DNA from: Bradyrhizobium nanningense
GTDB taxonomy: Bacteria; Pseudomonadota; Alphaproteobacteria; Rhizobiales; Xanthobacteraceae
DNA length: 64,000 bases
Reading direction: 5' to 3'
NCBI RefSeq assembly: GCF_004114535.1
Contig: NZ_LBJC01000007.1
Coordinates: forward strand, 1 to 64,000
Below are positions 25,836 through 34,277 of the stretch, piece by piece (positions within the stretch are counted from its first letter, which is position 1; every line of letters begins with the position of its first letter). A program made the translations under genes and the position numbers. Under the pieces are notes generated by a model. The model had not been told where the DNA came from, made no database searches, and saw nothing but the letters and a program-made list of their open reading frames with translations.

Positions 25836-26993
25836 ATGAGCACGGCCGCGACGTCCTTTCCCGAGAGGAATGCCGCTGAGGTCGCGGATATCGTCCTCGC
25901 GCCCGAGGCTGCGGCCCCCGACGTCCTGGCGCGCCGCGCCCGGCAGCGCCGCCAGATGTATATCGGCCAGGTGGCAAGCTATTCGCTGGGCGCCTCGGTC
26001 CTGCTGCTCTACGCCTATGGCGGCACGGTCGACATGGCCGTTCCGTCGCTGTTCTGGCTCGGCGGCCTGCTGATCATTGGGACGTTCACCGTGCTGTCGG
26101 AAGCCGGCTTCGGCGACCGGTTCGAGGATCACTACCTCACCGTGTTCCAGATCTCGACGCATATGGCGCTGCAACTGGTGTTCCTGCTCGCCGTGCCGAC
26201 TGTCGGGGTCGCTTTCCTCGCCGTGCTGTTTCTGATCTTCGCGTTTGGCACGCTGCGCATGACCTCGCGCCAGGCGATGGTCACCTGGGGCCTGGCCACC
26301 TGTGGGCTGGCCTTGGTCTTCCTGGGCTCGGACCTGCCGATCGGACTGCCGGTTGCGACCCGCCTGGAGCGAACCGCCTCGATGCTCTGCTTCGTGTTGG
26401 TGATCGGCCAGTGCGCCTTTCTCGGCCTGTTCGGCGCCACCCTGCGCAAGATCCTGTACCGGCGCAGCATCGAGCTGAAGGCCGCCTATCAGCGCATCGA
26501 GGAACTGGCCGAGCTCGACGAACTCACTGGCTCCTACAACCGCCGCTGCATCATGCGCCTTCTCGACGTCCAGATCGAAAAAGCGCGAAAGGCGTCGGCT
26601 CCTTTCGCGATCGCGCTGATCGATCTCGACTGGTTCAAGCGCATCAACGACGCCCACGGCCATCCCGTCGGCGACGAGGTGCTGCGCACCTTCGCGATCA
26701 CCATTTTCGCCAATATCCGCCCGGCGGACTGCTTCGGCCGCTACGGCGGCGAGGAATTCCTGCTGCTGCTGCCGGACACGTCAGACGAGGCCGCGCAGCG
26801 CATGCTCGAGCGCTTGCGCAGCATCGTCGCCGATCTCGACTGGAACGCATTCTCTCCGGGCATGCACGTGACCATTTCTGCGGGCGTCGTGACGCTGCGC
26901 GATGCCGATACTGCCGACACCTTTCTCGCGCGCGCCGACCGTGCGCTCTATGCCGCCAAGGCGCAAGGGCGCAACCGCATTGCAACGAGCTGA
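25836..26993 (+). CDS. Membrane diguanylate cyclase (GGDEF)
   Basis: The protein has 385 residues. Residues about 45-205 contain six hydrophobic membrane segments. A GGDEF domain follows, with DELTGSYNRR at its start, DLDWFKRINDAHGH and the active-site loop GRYGGEEFLLLLPD. RPAD lies five residues before GGEEF, so the product-inhibition I-site (R-x-x-D) is intact. It should make cyclic-di-GMP in response to an unknown membrane signal. The active-site Gly-Gly-Glu-Glu-Phe is complete. Confidence 0.93.
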   Translation: MSTAATSFPERNAAEVADIVLAPEAAAPDVLARRARQRRQMYIGQVASYSLGASVLLLYAYGGTVDMAVPSLFWLGGLLIIGTFTVLSEAGFGDRFEDHYLTVFQISTHMALQLVFLLAVPTVGVAFLAVLFLIFAFGTLRMTSRQAMVTWGLATCGLALVFLGSDLPIGLPVATRLERTASMLCFVLVIGQCAFLGLFGATLRKILYRRSIELKAAYQRIEELAELDELTGSYNRRCIMRLLDVQIEKARKASAPFAIALIDLDWFKRINDAHGHPVGDEVLRTFAITIFANIRPADCFGRYGGEEFLLLLPDTSDEAAQRMLERLRSIVADLDWNAFSPGMHVTISAGVVTLRDADTADTFLARADRALYAAKAQGRNRIATS

Positions 26994-27056
26994 CCAATCC
27001 ATTTTTTTCCGGTGCGACAGAAGCCGCCGCCGGACCGAACGCTCCAGGACAGGGCA

Positions 27057-28157
27057 ATGAGATCCAAATCCGCAAAATCATCGAACCTGCTCGAGGAATT
27101 GCAGACCGCCCTGTCGCACGGCACCGTCGCGCGCCGGGTCGAGGCGCTGCGCCGCGTCACCGATCTCTTCGTGGGCAACGCGGTGGACTATTCGGACGAC
27201 CACATCCGCGTGTTCGACGACGTCTTCCAGTGCCTGGTCGAACGGATCGAGACGTCGGCCAGGGCGCTGCTCGCCGACCGCCTTGCTCCGATCGCGGCCG
27301 CGCCGCCGAAAATCATCCGCATGCTCGCGCTCGACGAGGTCATCGAGGTCTCCGGGCCCGTGCTGTCGAAATCGGAACGGCTGGACGAGACGACCTTGAT
27401 CGAGATCGCGCGCACCAGGGGCCAGGCGCATCTCAAGGCGATCTCGCTTCGGCGCGTACTGTCGGAAGCGCTGACCGACGTGCTGGTGACGCGCGGCGAC
27501 GTGGACGTGGTGCAGTCGACCGTCAAGAATCCGGGCGCGCGGCTCTCCGAGGGAAGCCTCACCGACCTCGTCACGCGCGCCGAACGCGACGACGACCTCG
27601 CCACCTGCATCGGCCTGCGGCCGGACCTGCCGCGCCCTCACTATTTGAAGCTGGTTGCGAAGGCGTCCTTGAGCGTGCGCAGGAAGCTCGAGGCGGCGCA
27701 TCCGGAGCTCGCGGAAGAGGTGTCGAGCGTGGTCCAGGAAGTGGCCCAGAGGGTCCGCGCCACCGCCATGACGAAGCAGACCGAGATGGCGCGCGCGCTG
27801 GTGAAATCGCTGCACGAGGACGGCCGCCTCAACGAATTCCAGGTCACCACATTCGCCGAGCAGGGCAAGTTCGACGAGACCAATGCGGGGCTCGCCGCGC
27901 TCGCGGGCGTCGCGGTCGAGACCGCCGAGACCATGATGATCGAAAGCCGCACCGAGGGCGTGATGATCCTCGCCAAGGTCGCGGGCATGTCCTGGCCGAG
28001 CGTGCGCGCCATCATCGCCATGCGCGAGAAGCTCTCGGGCGGCTCGCAGACCGACGTGCTGGCGCTGCGCGATGTTTACGAGGCGCTGCGCTCGTCGACC
28101 GCGCAGCAGGTGCTGCGCTTCCACCGCATGCAGCAGAGCACGATTCCGGCGGCGTGA
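27057..28157 (+). CDS. DUF2336 domain protein
   Basis: The protein has 366 residues, is largely helical and has no membrane segments. It shows the DUF2336 pattern of alphaproteobacteria: LLEELQTALSHGTVARRVEALRRVTDLF near the N-terminus, DEVIEVSGPVLSKSERLDE and HLKAISLRR in the middle. DUF2336 proteins are uncharacterised, and their role is unknown. AGGACAGGG precedes the ATG. It lies 63 bases after the GGDEF gene in the same direction and could be co-transcribed. Confidence 0.85.
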   Translation: MRSKSAKSSNLLEELQTALSHGTVARRVEALRRVTDLFVGNAVDYSDDHIRVFDDVFQCLVERIETSARALLADRLAPIAAAPPKIIRMLALDEVIEVSGPVLSKSERLDETTLIEIARTRGQAHLKAISLRRVLSEALTDVLVTRGDVDVVQSTVKNPGARLSEGSLTDLVTRAERDDDLATCIGLRPDLPRPHYLKLVAKASLSVRRKLEAAHPELAEEVSSVVQEVAQRVRATAMTKQTEMARALVKSLHEDGRLNEFQVTTFAEQGKFDETNAGLAALAGVAVETAETMMIESRTEGVMILAKVAGMSWPSVRAIIAMREKLSGGSQTDVLALRDVYEALRSSTAQQVLRFHRMQQSTIPAA

Positions 28158-28167
28158 GGCTGGCTCG

Positions 28168-28806
28168 TTAGTAGCGCAGGACTTTGGATCCGACCGCCGC
28201 GCCGATCGCCGTCACCAGCGCGGTCGCGAGCGTGTACCAGGTCGCGACGAACAGGGGTGAATCGTCGGTGCAGTGCGAGGCGTAGAGCGTCGCGGCCAAG
28301 CCGGCCGACACCAGGCCGGCGAGCGCACCGGCCAACGCGGGGCGCGAGGGTGCACCATGTCGCAGGCCGAACAGCGCACCTGCAAGCAGCGGCAGCGACA
28401 TCGCAGGGATAGCGAGCAGGCACACCCTGGAATTCTTGCCCATCAGCCGCATCGTCATCGGCATCGCCGGCGCCATCATCGCCTCGCTGCCGATCGCAAC
28501 CGCAAGCAGCCCGACCGGAAGCAGCAGCAGCCAGCCCCAGCCGCGCATCAAGGCTTCGGGACGCGACAGATGCAGGCTGACGATGATCGCGGGGATCGCG
28601 AGCGACAATGTGACCGCGAACTTCATGTCGAAGAACGGGTTGCGCATGGCGGTCATCACGTCCGGCCGCACGCCGAGGAAGGTCGCGAAAATCAGGATCG
28701 ACAAGGGCGCGGCCACCAGCAGCGCCATGGTCAGCATGGCCCCGACGCGCGGCACGCGGTGAGCGTTGTCGGCTGCGAGCGAGCGGATCAGTTGGTCGGT
28801 ATCCAT
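28168..28806 (-). CDS. NrsF-family anti-sigma membrane protein (DUF1109)
   Basis: This 212-residue membrane protein has about six hydrophobic segments and the DUF1109/NrsF layout: a cytoplasmic MDTDQLIRSLAADN start, and VRPDVMTAMRNPFFDMKF between the first two membrane segments. Two cysteines, in RVCLLAIP and SHCTDDSP, sit where NrsF of Caulobacter has the pair needed for sensing heavy metals. It probably holds the adjacent SigF inactive. The start is two bases from the sigma stop. Confidence 0.88.
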   Translation of the reverse strand: MDTDQLIRSLAADNAHRVPRVGAMLTMALLVAAPLSILIFATFLGVRPDVMTAMRNPFFDMKFAVTLSLAIPAIIVSLHLSRPEALMRGWGWLLLLPVGLLAVAIGSEAMMAPAMPMTMRLMGKNSRVCLLAIPAMSLPLLAGALFGLRHGAPSRPALAGALAGLVSAGLAATLYASHCTDDSPLFVATWYTLATALVTAIGAAVGSKVLRY

Positions 28807-28808
28807 GA

Positions 28809-29354
28809 CTAGTGGTCCCGCAATTTGGCAGTCAGTGCCGCAAGTCCGCGATGCAGTGCGACCCGCACCGCGCCTTCGCTCATCGAAAGCTTCGACGCCG
28901 TATCCTTGATCGAGGCGCTCTCGACCGCGATCGACTGCAGCACGTCGCGCTGGCGCTGCGGCAGCGTGCCCAGTTGCGCTGCGACCTCGCCCGCAGAGGC
29001 TGTCTCCTGCGCAGCTTCGCCCGGCAGCGTCTCGGCGAAATCGTCAATGTTGACGAAGACGCGCCTTCCGCGTCGCCTGAGCGCATCGATCAGCTTGTTG
29101 CGGGCGATCGCGAACAGCCAGGGTGCGAAGGGGGCTTCGCTGTCCCAGGTGTGCCGCTTCAGGTGCACCGCCAACAATATCTCCTGCACGATATCCTCGG
29201 CCTGGTCGGGAGGTTGCCCGGCCCGCGCCAGGCCACGCCTCGCCGCGGCGCGCAGCACCGGTGTGACCGCCTTCAACAAGCGATGATACGCCGCATCATC
29301 GCCTGCCATGGCCGACCGCATCAGGCCGGTCCATTCGTCCTCACGTCCGCGCAC
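28809..29354 (-). CDS. SigF-type ECF sigma factor
   Basis: This 181-residue sigma-70 family protein has region 2 (AEDIVQEILLAVHLKRHTWD then FAPWLFAIARNKLIDALRRRGRR) and region 4 (LPQRQRDVLQSIAVESASIKDTASKLSMSEGAVRVALHRGL). Its pairing with the NrsF-family gene points to the SigF/NrsF module known from Caulobacter and Bradyrhizobium for heavy-metal and oxidative stress. The start codon is GTG. Confidence 0.9.
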   Translation of the reverse strand: MRGREDEWTGLMRSAMAGDDAAYHRLLKAVTPVLRAAARRGLARAGQPPDQAEDIVQEILLAVHLKRHTWDSEAPFAPWLFAIARNKLIDALRRRGRRVFVNIDDFAETLPGEAAQETASAGEVAAQLGTLPQRQRDVLQSIAVESASIKDTASKLSMSEGAVRVALHRGLAALTAKLRDH

Positions 29355-29374
29355 GCGCGCCCCTCACCATGCAA

Positions 29375-29399
29375 TTCGGCCGTTCGTTCAATTTGTTAC
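29375..29399 (-). promoter_or_regulatory. Candidate SigF-type promoter
   Basis: On the minus strand GTAAC is followed after 16 bases by CGAA, resembling the SigF consensus reported for Caulobacter (GTAACC, then N16, then CGAA). The spacing from a six-base first box would be 15, so the match is close but not exact. It lies 21 bases upstream of the sigma start, consistent with autoregulation. Confidence 0.4.
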
Positions 29400-29412
29400 G
29401 CGGACAGCACCA

Positions 29413-29430
29413 GATCACGAATTCGTGATC
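29413..29430. promoter_or_regulatory. Perfect 18-bp palindrome upstream of sigF
   Basis: GATCACGAATTCGTGATC is a perfect palindrome about 59 bases upstream of the sigF start and about 215 bases from the next plus-strand gene. It could be an operator or an RNA hairpin. No matching regulator is recognised in the window. Confidence 0.4.
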
Positions 29431-29645
29431 CATGCCCGGACCTCGCCACCGATACGGCCGTCAACTCTGCGACGGCTCATAACACCGATCGGCTCATCCC
29501 GCACCCGGCGGCCGACGGTGCGGGAGGCGATTTGCCCCGTTTTTGCCCGGTGGTGCCCGAAGATTCCCATTTTCTGCCCCGCTGTCGTCACGCCCCAGGG
29601 TCTCTGTTCGTTCCGGGGGCGGGCGGAATTGGGGAGATCATCACC

Positions 29646-30311
29646 ATGATGAAAGCCAGCGGGCGCGCGGCCCTGATTGCTCTGGCCGGGCTTTTGTTGC
29701 TGTTCGGAGGCCTTGCACAGGCGGCCCCAAGCTCAGCAACAACTAAATCGGACAGCGCGGGCAAGCAGGCCGACGCGGCCAAGCCGAGCAAGCACCGGCG
29801 CCACGAGTCACGCCGCACCAGCGACAGCAAGACGGCACAGAAATCGGACGACAAGGCCGACGCCCCGGCAAAGGCCGACGAGGCCAAGTCCGACAGCAAG
29901 GCGGCCGACAACGACGCGTCGCCATCGAGCCAGATGCCGCCTGCGGTTGCCAATGCCAATGCGCAGCTCGCCGCCACCGGCACGCCGACTGCGGCGGCGG
30001 CCTCCGCGATGACGGACCGCGCCAACGACAATGTCCAGGCGGCGGCCGATAATACCAACGCCGCGAACGCCGAGAGCCAGGTCGTCGCACCCGATCAGCT
30101 CAACGATATCGATCGCGCGCTGCAACAGGACAACCCGTCGGCGCAGAAGGCGGTGATTGCCGCAACCGAGGCCCAGCCCCGGCCGGCGCCGGTGATGGCA
30201 AGCAGCCAGCAGAGCTCCGCCTGGGACCAGAGCTCCCTGATCGGCAAGATCTTCATCGGCGTCGGCACGCTGCTGACGCTGGCGTCCGCCGCGCGCATGT
30301 TCATGGCGTGA
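29646..30311 (+). CDS. Secreted or membrane-anchored Ala/Lys-rich protein of unknown function
   Basis: The 221-residue protein has a signal peptide (LIALAGLLLLFGGLAQAAP, about residues 10-28). A long low-complexity region rich in Lys, Ala, Asp and Ser follows (SDSKTAQKSDDKADAPAK) and then an Ala/Asn-rich region (ANAQLAATGTPTAAAASAM). The C-terminus is a hydrophobic segment (FIGVGTLLTLASAARMFMA). The disordered, charged middle suggests a periplasmic or surface spacer. I do not recognise the family. Confidence 0.65.
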   Translation: MMKASGRAALIALAGLLLLFGGLAQAAPSSATTKSDSAGKQADAAKPSKHRRHESRRTSDSKTAQKSDDKADAPAKADEAKSDSKAADNDASPSSQMPPAVANANAQLAATGTPTAAAASAMTDRANDNVQAAADNTNAANAESQVVAPDQLNDIDRALQQDNPSAQKAVIAATEAQPRPAPVMASSQQSSAWDQSSLIGKIFIGVGTLLTLASAARMFMA

Positions 30312-30459
30312 TTGCCGGCCCGATCCTGGTCTGAATTCTTGGCCTGAGACACCTCTCCGGAACGCGCGTCTCGCTGCGTGTTCCGGCGGCCTTTAGCCCC
30401 CTTGAAGGCATCCGCGCCAGCGGGCACATTGCCCGCCTAATCAAACGCGTGGGTGAAGC

Positions 30460-31239
30460 ATGAGCACGTTCGAACACATCATCGTCGAAAGCAAAGGCGC
30501 GGTCGGCATCATCAAGCTGAACCGGCCGAAGATGCTCAACGCGCTCTCCTTCGGTGTCTTCCGCGAGATCGCAGCGGCCGTCGACGATCTCGAGGCCGAC
30601 GACGCCATCGGCTGCATCATCGTGACCGGCAGCGAAAAGGCTTTTGCCGCCGGCGCCGACATCAAGGAGATGCAGCCGAAGGGCTTCATCGACATGTTCT
30701 CCGAGGATTTTGCCGCGATCGGCGGCGACCGCATCGCTCGTTGCCGCAAGCCGACGATTGCGGCGGTTGCCGGTTATGCGCTCGGCGGCGGCTGCGAGCT
30801 CGCCATGATGTGCGACATCATCATCGCCGCCGACACCGCAAAGTTCGGCCAGCCCGAGATCACGCTCGGCACCATTCCCGGCATCGGCGGTACCCAGCGC
30901 CTGACGCGCGCGATCGGCAAGTCCAAGGCAATGGACCTGTGCCTCACCGGTCGCATGATGGATGCGGCGGAAGCCGAGCGCTCAGGCCTCGTCAGCCGCA
31001 TCGTGCCCGCTGACAAGCTGATGGACGAGGTGATGGCGGCGGCCGAGAAGATCGCCGCGATGTCGCGCCCTGCCGCCGCGATGGCCAAGGAAGCGGTGAA
31101 CCGCGCCTTTGAGACCACGCTCGCCGAGGGCATGAGCGTCGAGCGCAACCTGTTCCACGCGACCTTCGCGCTGGAGGACCGCTCCGAGGGCATGGCGGCG
31201 TTCATCGAGAAGCGCAAACCGGTGAACAAGAACCGGTAA
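30460..31239 (+). CDS. Enoyl-CoA hydratase (crotonase family)
   Basis: This 259-residue crotonase-fold protein adds water to trans-2-enoyl-CoA in fatty acid or related CoA-thioester breakdown. It has the oxyanion segment [10 protein letters not shown], the first catalytic Glu in [13 protein letters not shown] and the second region [22 protein letters not shown]. It resembles short-chain enoyl-CoA hydratases used in beta-oxidation and phenylacetate-type pathways. It is monocistronic and ends 187 bases before the TolC-type gene. Confidence 0.92.
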   Translation: MSTFEHIIVESKGAVGIIKLNRPKMLNALSFGVFREIAAAVDDLEADDAIGCIIVTGSEKAFAAGADIKEMQPKGFIDMFSEDFAAIGGDRIARCRKPTIAAVAGYALGGGCELAMMCDIIIAADTAKFGQPEITLGTIPGIGGTQRLTRAIGKSKAMDLCLTGRMMDAAEAERSGLVSRIVPADKLMDEVMAAAEKIAAMSRPAAAMAKEAVNRAFETTLAEGMSVERNLFHATFALEDRSEGMAAFIEKRKPVNKNR

Positions 31240-31425
31240 TCTCGGCAAACGGTCAGGCTGGTGTAAGGCTCGGCTGCGTTCCCGCAAAACCCTGTGACGA
31301 AGCTGCAACAAGCACGGATTTCATGGGGGTTTTCCCCGCGGCAGTTTGCCTGCGGGACCTCGGCTGGTTAAACAGTTAAGAGGCCACCGTCGGCGGGGGC
31401 GGACAGCCGGATTAAGCGGGATTAC

Positions 31426-32856
31426 ATGATTGGGCGTGCCGCCAGAGCTGGTCGCGGGATGATGCGGCATCGATCGGGCGCCGGTCCCGTGCTTGCGACA
31501 TGGACCACGCTGGCGCTCTGTTGCGCCCTGCCCTCCGCCGCCTGGGCCGAAGCCCTGCCGGAAGCGCTGGCCAAGGCCTACCAGACCAATCCGCAGCTCA
31601 ATGCCGAACGTGCGCGACAACGCGCTACGGACGAGAACGTGCCGCAGGCCCTCGCCGGTTACCGGCCGCAGATCGTGGCGAGCCTCAGCGCCGGCCTGCA
31701 AACGGTTCGCAATCTTCTGCCCGACAACACGATCCAGACCGGCAACCTGAAGCCCTGGATCATCGGCGTCACCGTGACGCAGACCCTGTTCAACGGCTTC
31801 CGCACCGCCAACAACGTCCGGGCCGCCGAACTCCAGGTGCAATCGGGGCGCGAGGCGCTGCGCAATGTCGGCCAGGGCGTGCTGCTCGACGCGGTCACCG
31901 CTTATACCAACGTGCTCGCCAACCAGTCACTGGTCGAGGCGCAGCGTTCCAACGTCGCTTTCCTGCGCGAGACGCTCGCGGTCACCCAGCGCCGCCTCAA
32001 CGCCGGCGACGTCACGCCGACCGACAGCGCGCAGGCCGAGGCGCGCCTCAATCGCGGCCTTGCCGATCTCAACGCCGCCGAAGTCGCACTTGCCGTCAGC
32101 CAGGCAACCTATGCGCAAGTGATCGGCAACTCACCGTCGCAGCTTCGGCCCGCCGAGGTCGTCGACCGCTATCTGCCGAAGAGCCGCGAAGACGCCATGA
32201 CCATGGCGATCCGCCAGCATCCGGCGGTGATGGCCGCCAGCTTCGACGTCGATGTCGCCTCCACCAACATCCGCGTCGCCGAAGGCGCGCTGCTGCCGAG
32301 CGCCACCATCCAGGGCAGCGCCAGCAAGAGCCGCAACAACGACCCGACGCTCGGCACCTTCGCCGAGGACCAGGCCTCGATCGTCGCCAACGTCACCGCG
32401 CCGATCTATGACGGCGGCCAGGCCGCTGCACAGACCCGGCAGGCCAAGGAGATGACGGCGCAAAGCCGGCTCGTGCTCGACCAGGTGCGCAATCAGGCGC
32501 GCACGGCGGCGGTCAGCGCCTGGGTTGCCAATGAGGGCGCCAAGGTCGCGGTATCCGCCTCGGAGTCCGAGGTGAAAGCCGCAACCGTCGCGCTGCAGGG
32601 CGTGCAGCGCGAGGCCGCCGGCGGACAGCGCACGACGGTAGACGTGCTGAACTCGCAGGCCGATTTGATCCAGGCCAAGGCCCGCCTGATCGGCGCGCTG
32701 CGCGACCGCGTCATCGCCTCCTACACGCTGCTCAGCGCCACCGGCCATCTCGACGTCAAGACCTTGAGTCTGAACACGCCGGACTATCTGCCCGAGGTGC
32801 ACTACCAACAGGTCCGCGACGCCTGGCACGGCCTACGCACGCCGTCAGGGCAGTAG
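31426..32856 (+). CDS. TolC-family outer membrane channel protein
   Basis: This 476-residue protein has a signal peptide (TWTTLALCCALPSAAWAE). Two related halves of coiled-coil helices and beta strands follow, beginning LPEALAKAYQTNPQLNAERARQRATDE and later VAEGALLPSATIQGSASKS and YDGGQAAAQTRQAKE. This is the TolC outer membrane factor architecture used with type I secretion or RND pumps. No inner membrane partner is adjacent; the RND pump at 35.2-39.6 kb lacks its own channel and could use it. Confidence 0.88.
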   Translation: MIGRAARAGRGMMRHRSGAGPVLATWTTLALCCALPSAAWAEALPEALAKAYQTNPQLNAERARQRATDENVPQALAGYRPQIVASLSAGLQTVRNLLPDNTIQTGNLKPWIIGVTVTQTLFNGFRTANNVRAAELQVQSGREALRNVGQGVLLDAVTAYTNVLANQSLVEAQRSNVAFLRETLAVTQRRLNAGDVTPTDSAQAEARLNRGLADLNAAEVALAVSQATYAQVIGNSPSQLRPAEVVDRYLPKSREDAMTMAIRQHPAVMAASFDVDVASTNIRVAEGALLPSATIQGSASKSRNNDPTLGTFAEDQASIVANVTAPIYDGGQAAAQTRQAKEMTAQSRLVLDQVRNQARTAAVSAWVANEGAKVAVSASESEVKAATVALQGVQREAAGGQRTTVDVLNSQADLIQAKARLIGALRDRVIASYTLLSATGHLDVKTLSLNTPDYLPEVHYQQVRDAWHGLRTPSGQ

Positions 32857-32920
32857 GCGTCCGCGACGCATCGCTTCCCAGCGCCATGGACCGCCCGCCG
32901 TCTCGTGCACGCTAGCCTCT

Positions 32921-32949
32921 TTGACATTCTGTAGCCCACGGGCTACAGT
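32921..32949 (+). promoter_or_regulatory. Promoter of the toxin-antitoxin operon
   Basis: TTGACA at 32921-32926 is followed after 17 bases by TACAGT (32944-32949), a good -35 box with a moderate -10 box. Transcription would start about five to ten bases before the toxin ATG, giving a very short or no leader. Confidence 0.5.
32930..32947. promoter_or_regulatory. Operator of the toxin-antitoxin operon
   Basis: TGTAGCCC and GGGCTACA form 8-bp inverted arms around a two-base centre, lying between and over the -35 and -10 boxes. This is where an antitoxin or antitoxin/toxin complex would block transcription. Confidence 0.6.
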
Positions 32950-32960
32950 TGCGTCTTATA

Positions 32961-33248
32961 ATGGAGGTGAGGCAAACCCAGTATTTTTCGGAGTGGCTGA
33001 ACCGGCTCAAGGACGCCAGCGCGGTTGCCCGGATCACCGTCCGCATTCGCCGCATGGAAATGGGCAATCCCGGCGACAGCAAGAGCGTCGGTCGCAACAT
33101 CCGGGAAATGCGCATCGACTACGGCCCGGGCTACCGGATCTATTATGTGCAGCGCGGAACGCAGATCGTGATCCTGCTATGTGGTGGCGACAAGCGCACG
33201 CAGCCACAAGACATCAAGCTGGCCCAGCAACTCGCGGAGACATTGTGA
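32961..33248 (+). CDS. RelE/ParE-superfamily toxin (addiction module killer type)
   Basis: The 95-residue toxin of a type II toxin-antitoxin pair resembles TIGR02683-type killers (HigB-like): YFSEWLNRLKDASAVARITVRIRRMEMGNPGDSK, then GYRIYYVQRGTQIVILLCGGDKRTQPQDIKLA. The basic C-terminal third and conserved GGDK motif are present, so it looks functional. Such toxins cut mRNA on the ribosome. The order, toxin before antitoxin, is typical of HigBA systems. The stop overlaps the antitoxin start by one base. Confidence 0.88.
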   Translation: MEVRQTQYFSEWLNRLKDASAVARITVRIRRMEMGNPGDSKSVGRNIREMRIDYGPGYRIYYVQRGTQIVILLCGGDKRTQPQDIKLAQQLAETL

Positions 33249-33598
33249 TGCCGAAGGGAGCAAGAACAAGAGTCAAAACGGCATCCGGAACAACGCGCTT
33301 CGACGCCGCCGACTATCTCAACTCCGAGGAGCGTCAGGCGGCCTATATCGCGGCCGCACTGGAGACCGGCGATGCCGATTTCGTGCGCGACGCGCTCGGC
33401 CTCGTCGCGCGTGCGCGCGGCATGAGTGCGATCGCGAAGAAAGCCGGTTTGAACCGCGAGAGCCTGTACAAGGCCCTCGGTGAGACTGGAAATCCCGAAT
33501 TCGGCACAATCATGCGCATTGTCGCAGCGTTGGGTCTGACATTGTCGGCCCAACCCGCGACAAGCGGACGGACCTCAAAGCGCCGCCGCGCTGCGTAA
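33248..33598 (+). CDS. Antitoxin with helix-turn-helix (addiction module antidote type)
   Basis: This 116-residue antitoxin of the TIGR02684 type contains TRFDAADYLNSEERQAAYIAAALETGDADFVRDALGLVARARGMSAIAKKAGLNRESLYKALGETGNPEF. The segment GMSAIAKKAGLNRESLYKAL is a Cro/XRE-type helix-turn-helix. It should neutralise the toxin and repress the operon through the palindrome at 32930-32947. The basic tail (TSKRRRAA) may be flexible. Confidence 0.88.
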   Translation: MPKGARTRVKTASGTTRFDAADYLNSEERQAAYIAAALETGDADFVRDALGLVARARGMSAIAKKAGLNRESLYKALGETGNPEFGTIMRIVAALGLTLSAQPATSGRTSKRRRAA

Positions 33599-33668
33599 GG
33601 GAGCACGGCGCCCTGGAACGCCGCAATCGCCATCACCGGCCGCCGGCCATTCAGGTCAGGGGGTGCCC

Positions 33669-34226
33669 ATGAAAAGCCGCCGCATCCATCTAATGGGAGC
33701 TTCGGGCTCCGGCGTGACGACGCTCGGTCGCGCGCTTGCCGGCCGGCTTGCGCTGCCGCACCACGACAGCGACGACTATTTCTGGCTTCCAACCGTGCCG
33801 CCCTACCAGACGACGCGCCCGGCCGCGGATCGGCTGCGCCTGATGCGCGAGATGTTCCTGCCGCGGCACGACTGGGTATTGAGTGGAACCGCCACCGGTT
33901 GGGGCGACGAGCTCGTCGCGCATTTCGACCTCGTCGTCTTCGTCGTCGCGCCGCGCGAATTACGGTTGAAGCGTTTGCGGGCCCGCGAGGCCGCGCATTT
34001 CGGTGCTGATGCTGTCGCGCCCGGCGGCTGGCGTCACGAAGAGACCGAAGCCTTCATCGAATGGGCCGCGCATTACGAGGCCGGTGACCGCGACGGCCGC
34101 AGCCTCGCAAAGCACGAGGCCTGGGTCGCCGGCTTGCGCTGCCCGGCCGTGCGCGTTGACGGCTCACGTCCACTTGCGGACCTCGTTGAGCAGCTATGCA
34201 GCGAAGTGCAGCTGTTGCCGGGCTGA
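33669..34226 (+). CDS. P-loop adenylate kinase-like NTPase
   Basis: This 185-residue protein has a Walker A motif (GASGSGVTTLGRALA), a DSDDYFW nucleoside-monophosphate-binding-type segment and VVFVVAPRELRLKRLRARE, a Walker-B/lid-like region. It resembles shikimate kinase or adenylate kinase-like AAA proteins that phosphorylate small molecules. The substrate cannot be deduced. I chose the ATG; a GTG at 33663 would add two residues. Confidence 0.75.
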   Translation: MKSRRIHLMGASGSGVTTLGRALAGRLALPHHDSDDYFWLPTVPPYQTTRPAADRLRLMREMFLPRHDWVLSGTATGWGDELVAHFDLVVFVVAPRELRLKRLRAREAAHFGADAVAPGGWRHEETEAFIEWAAHYEAGDRDGRSLAKHEAWVAGLRCPAVRVDGSRPLADLVEQLCSEVQLLPG

Positions 34227-34277
34227 TGTGATACCGTCCCGGCATCATCTTCACATAACGAAGCAGGGAGAGAAACC

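Noticed and set aside
30357..30386. CCGGAACGCG/CGTGTTCCGG hairpin before the enoyl-CoA hydratase gene as a terminator or small RNA
   Set aside because: No T-run follows and the stem has a mismatch; nothing else supports a transcript end or RNA.
32957..32962. TATAAT overlapping the toxin ATG
   Set aside because: A start just after it would fall inside the toxin gene and no -35 box lies at 17 bases; TTGACA-N17-TACAGT upstream is better.
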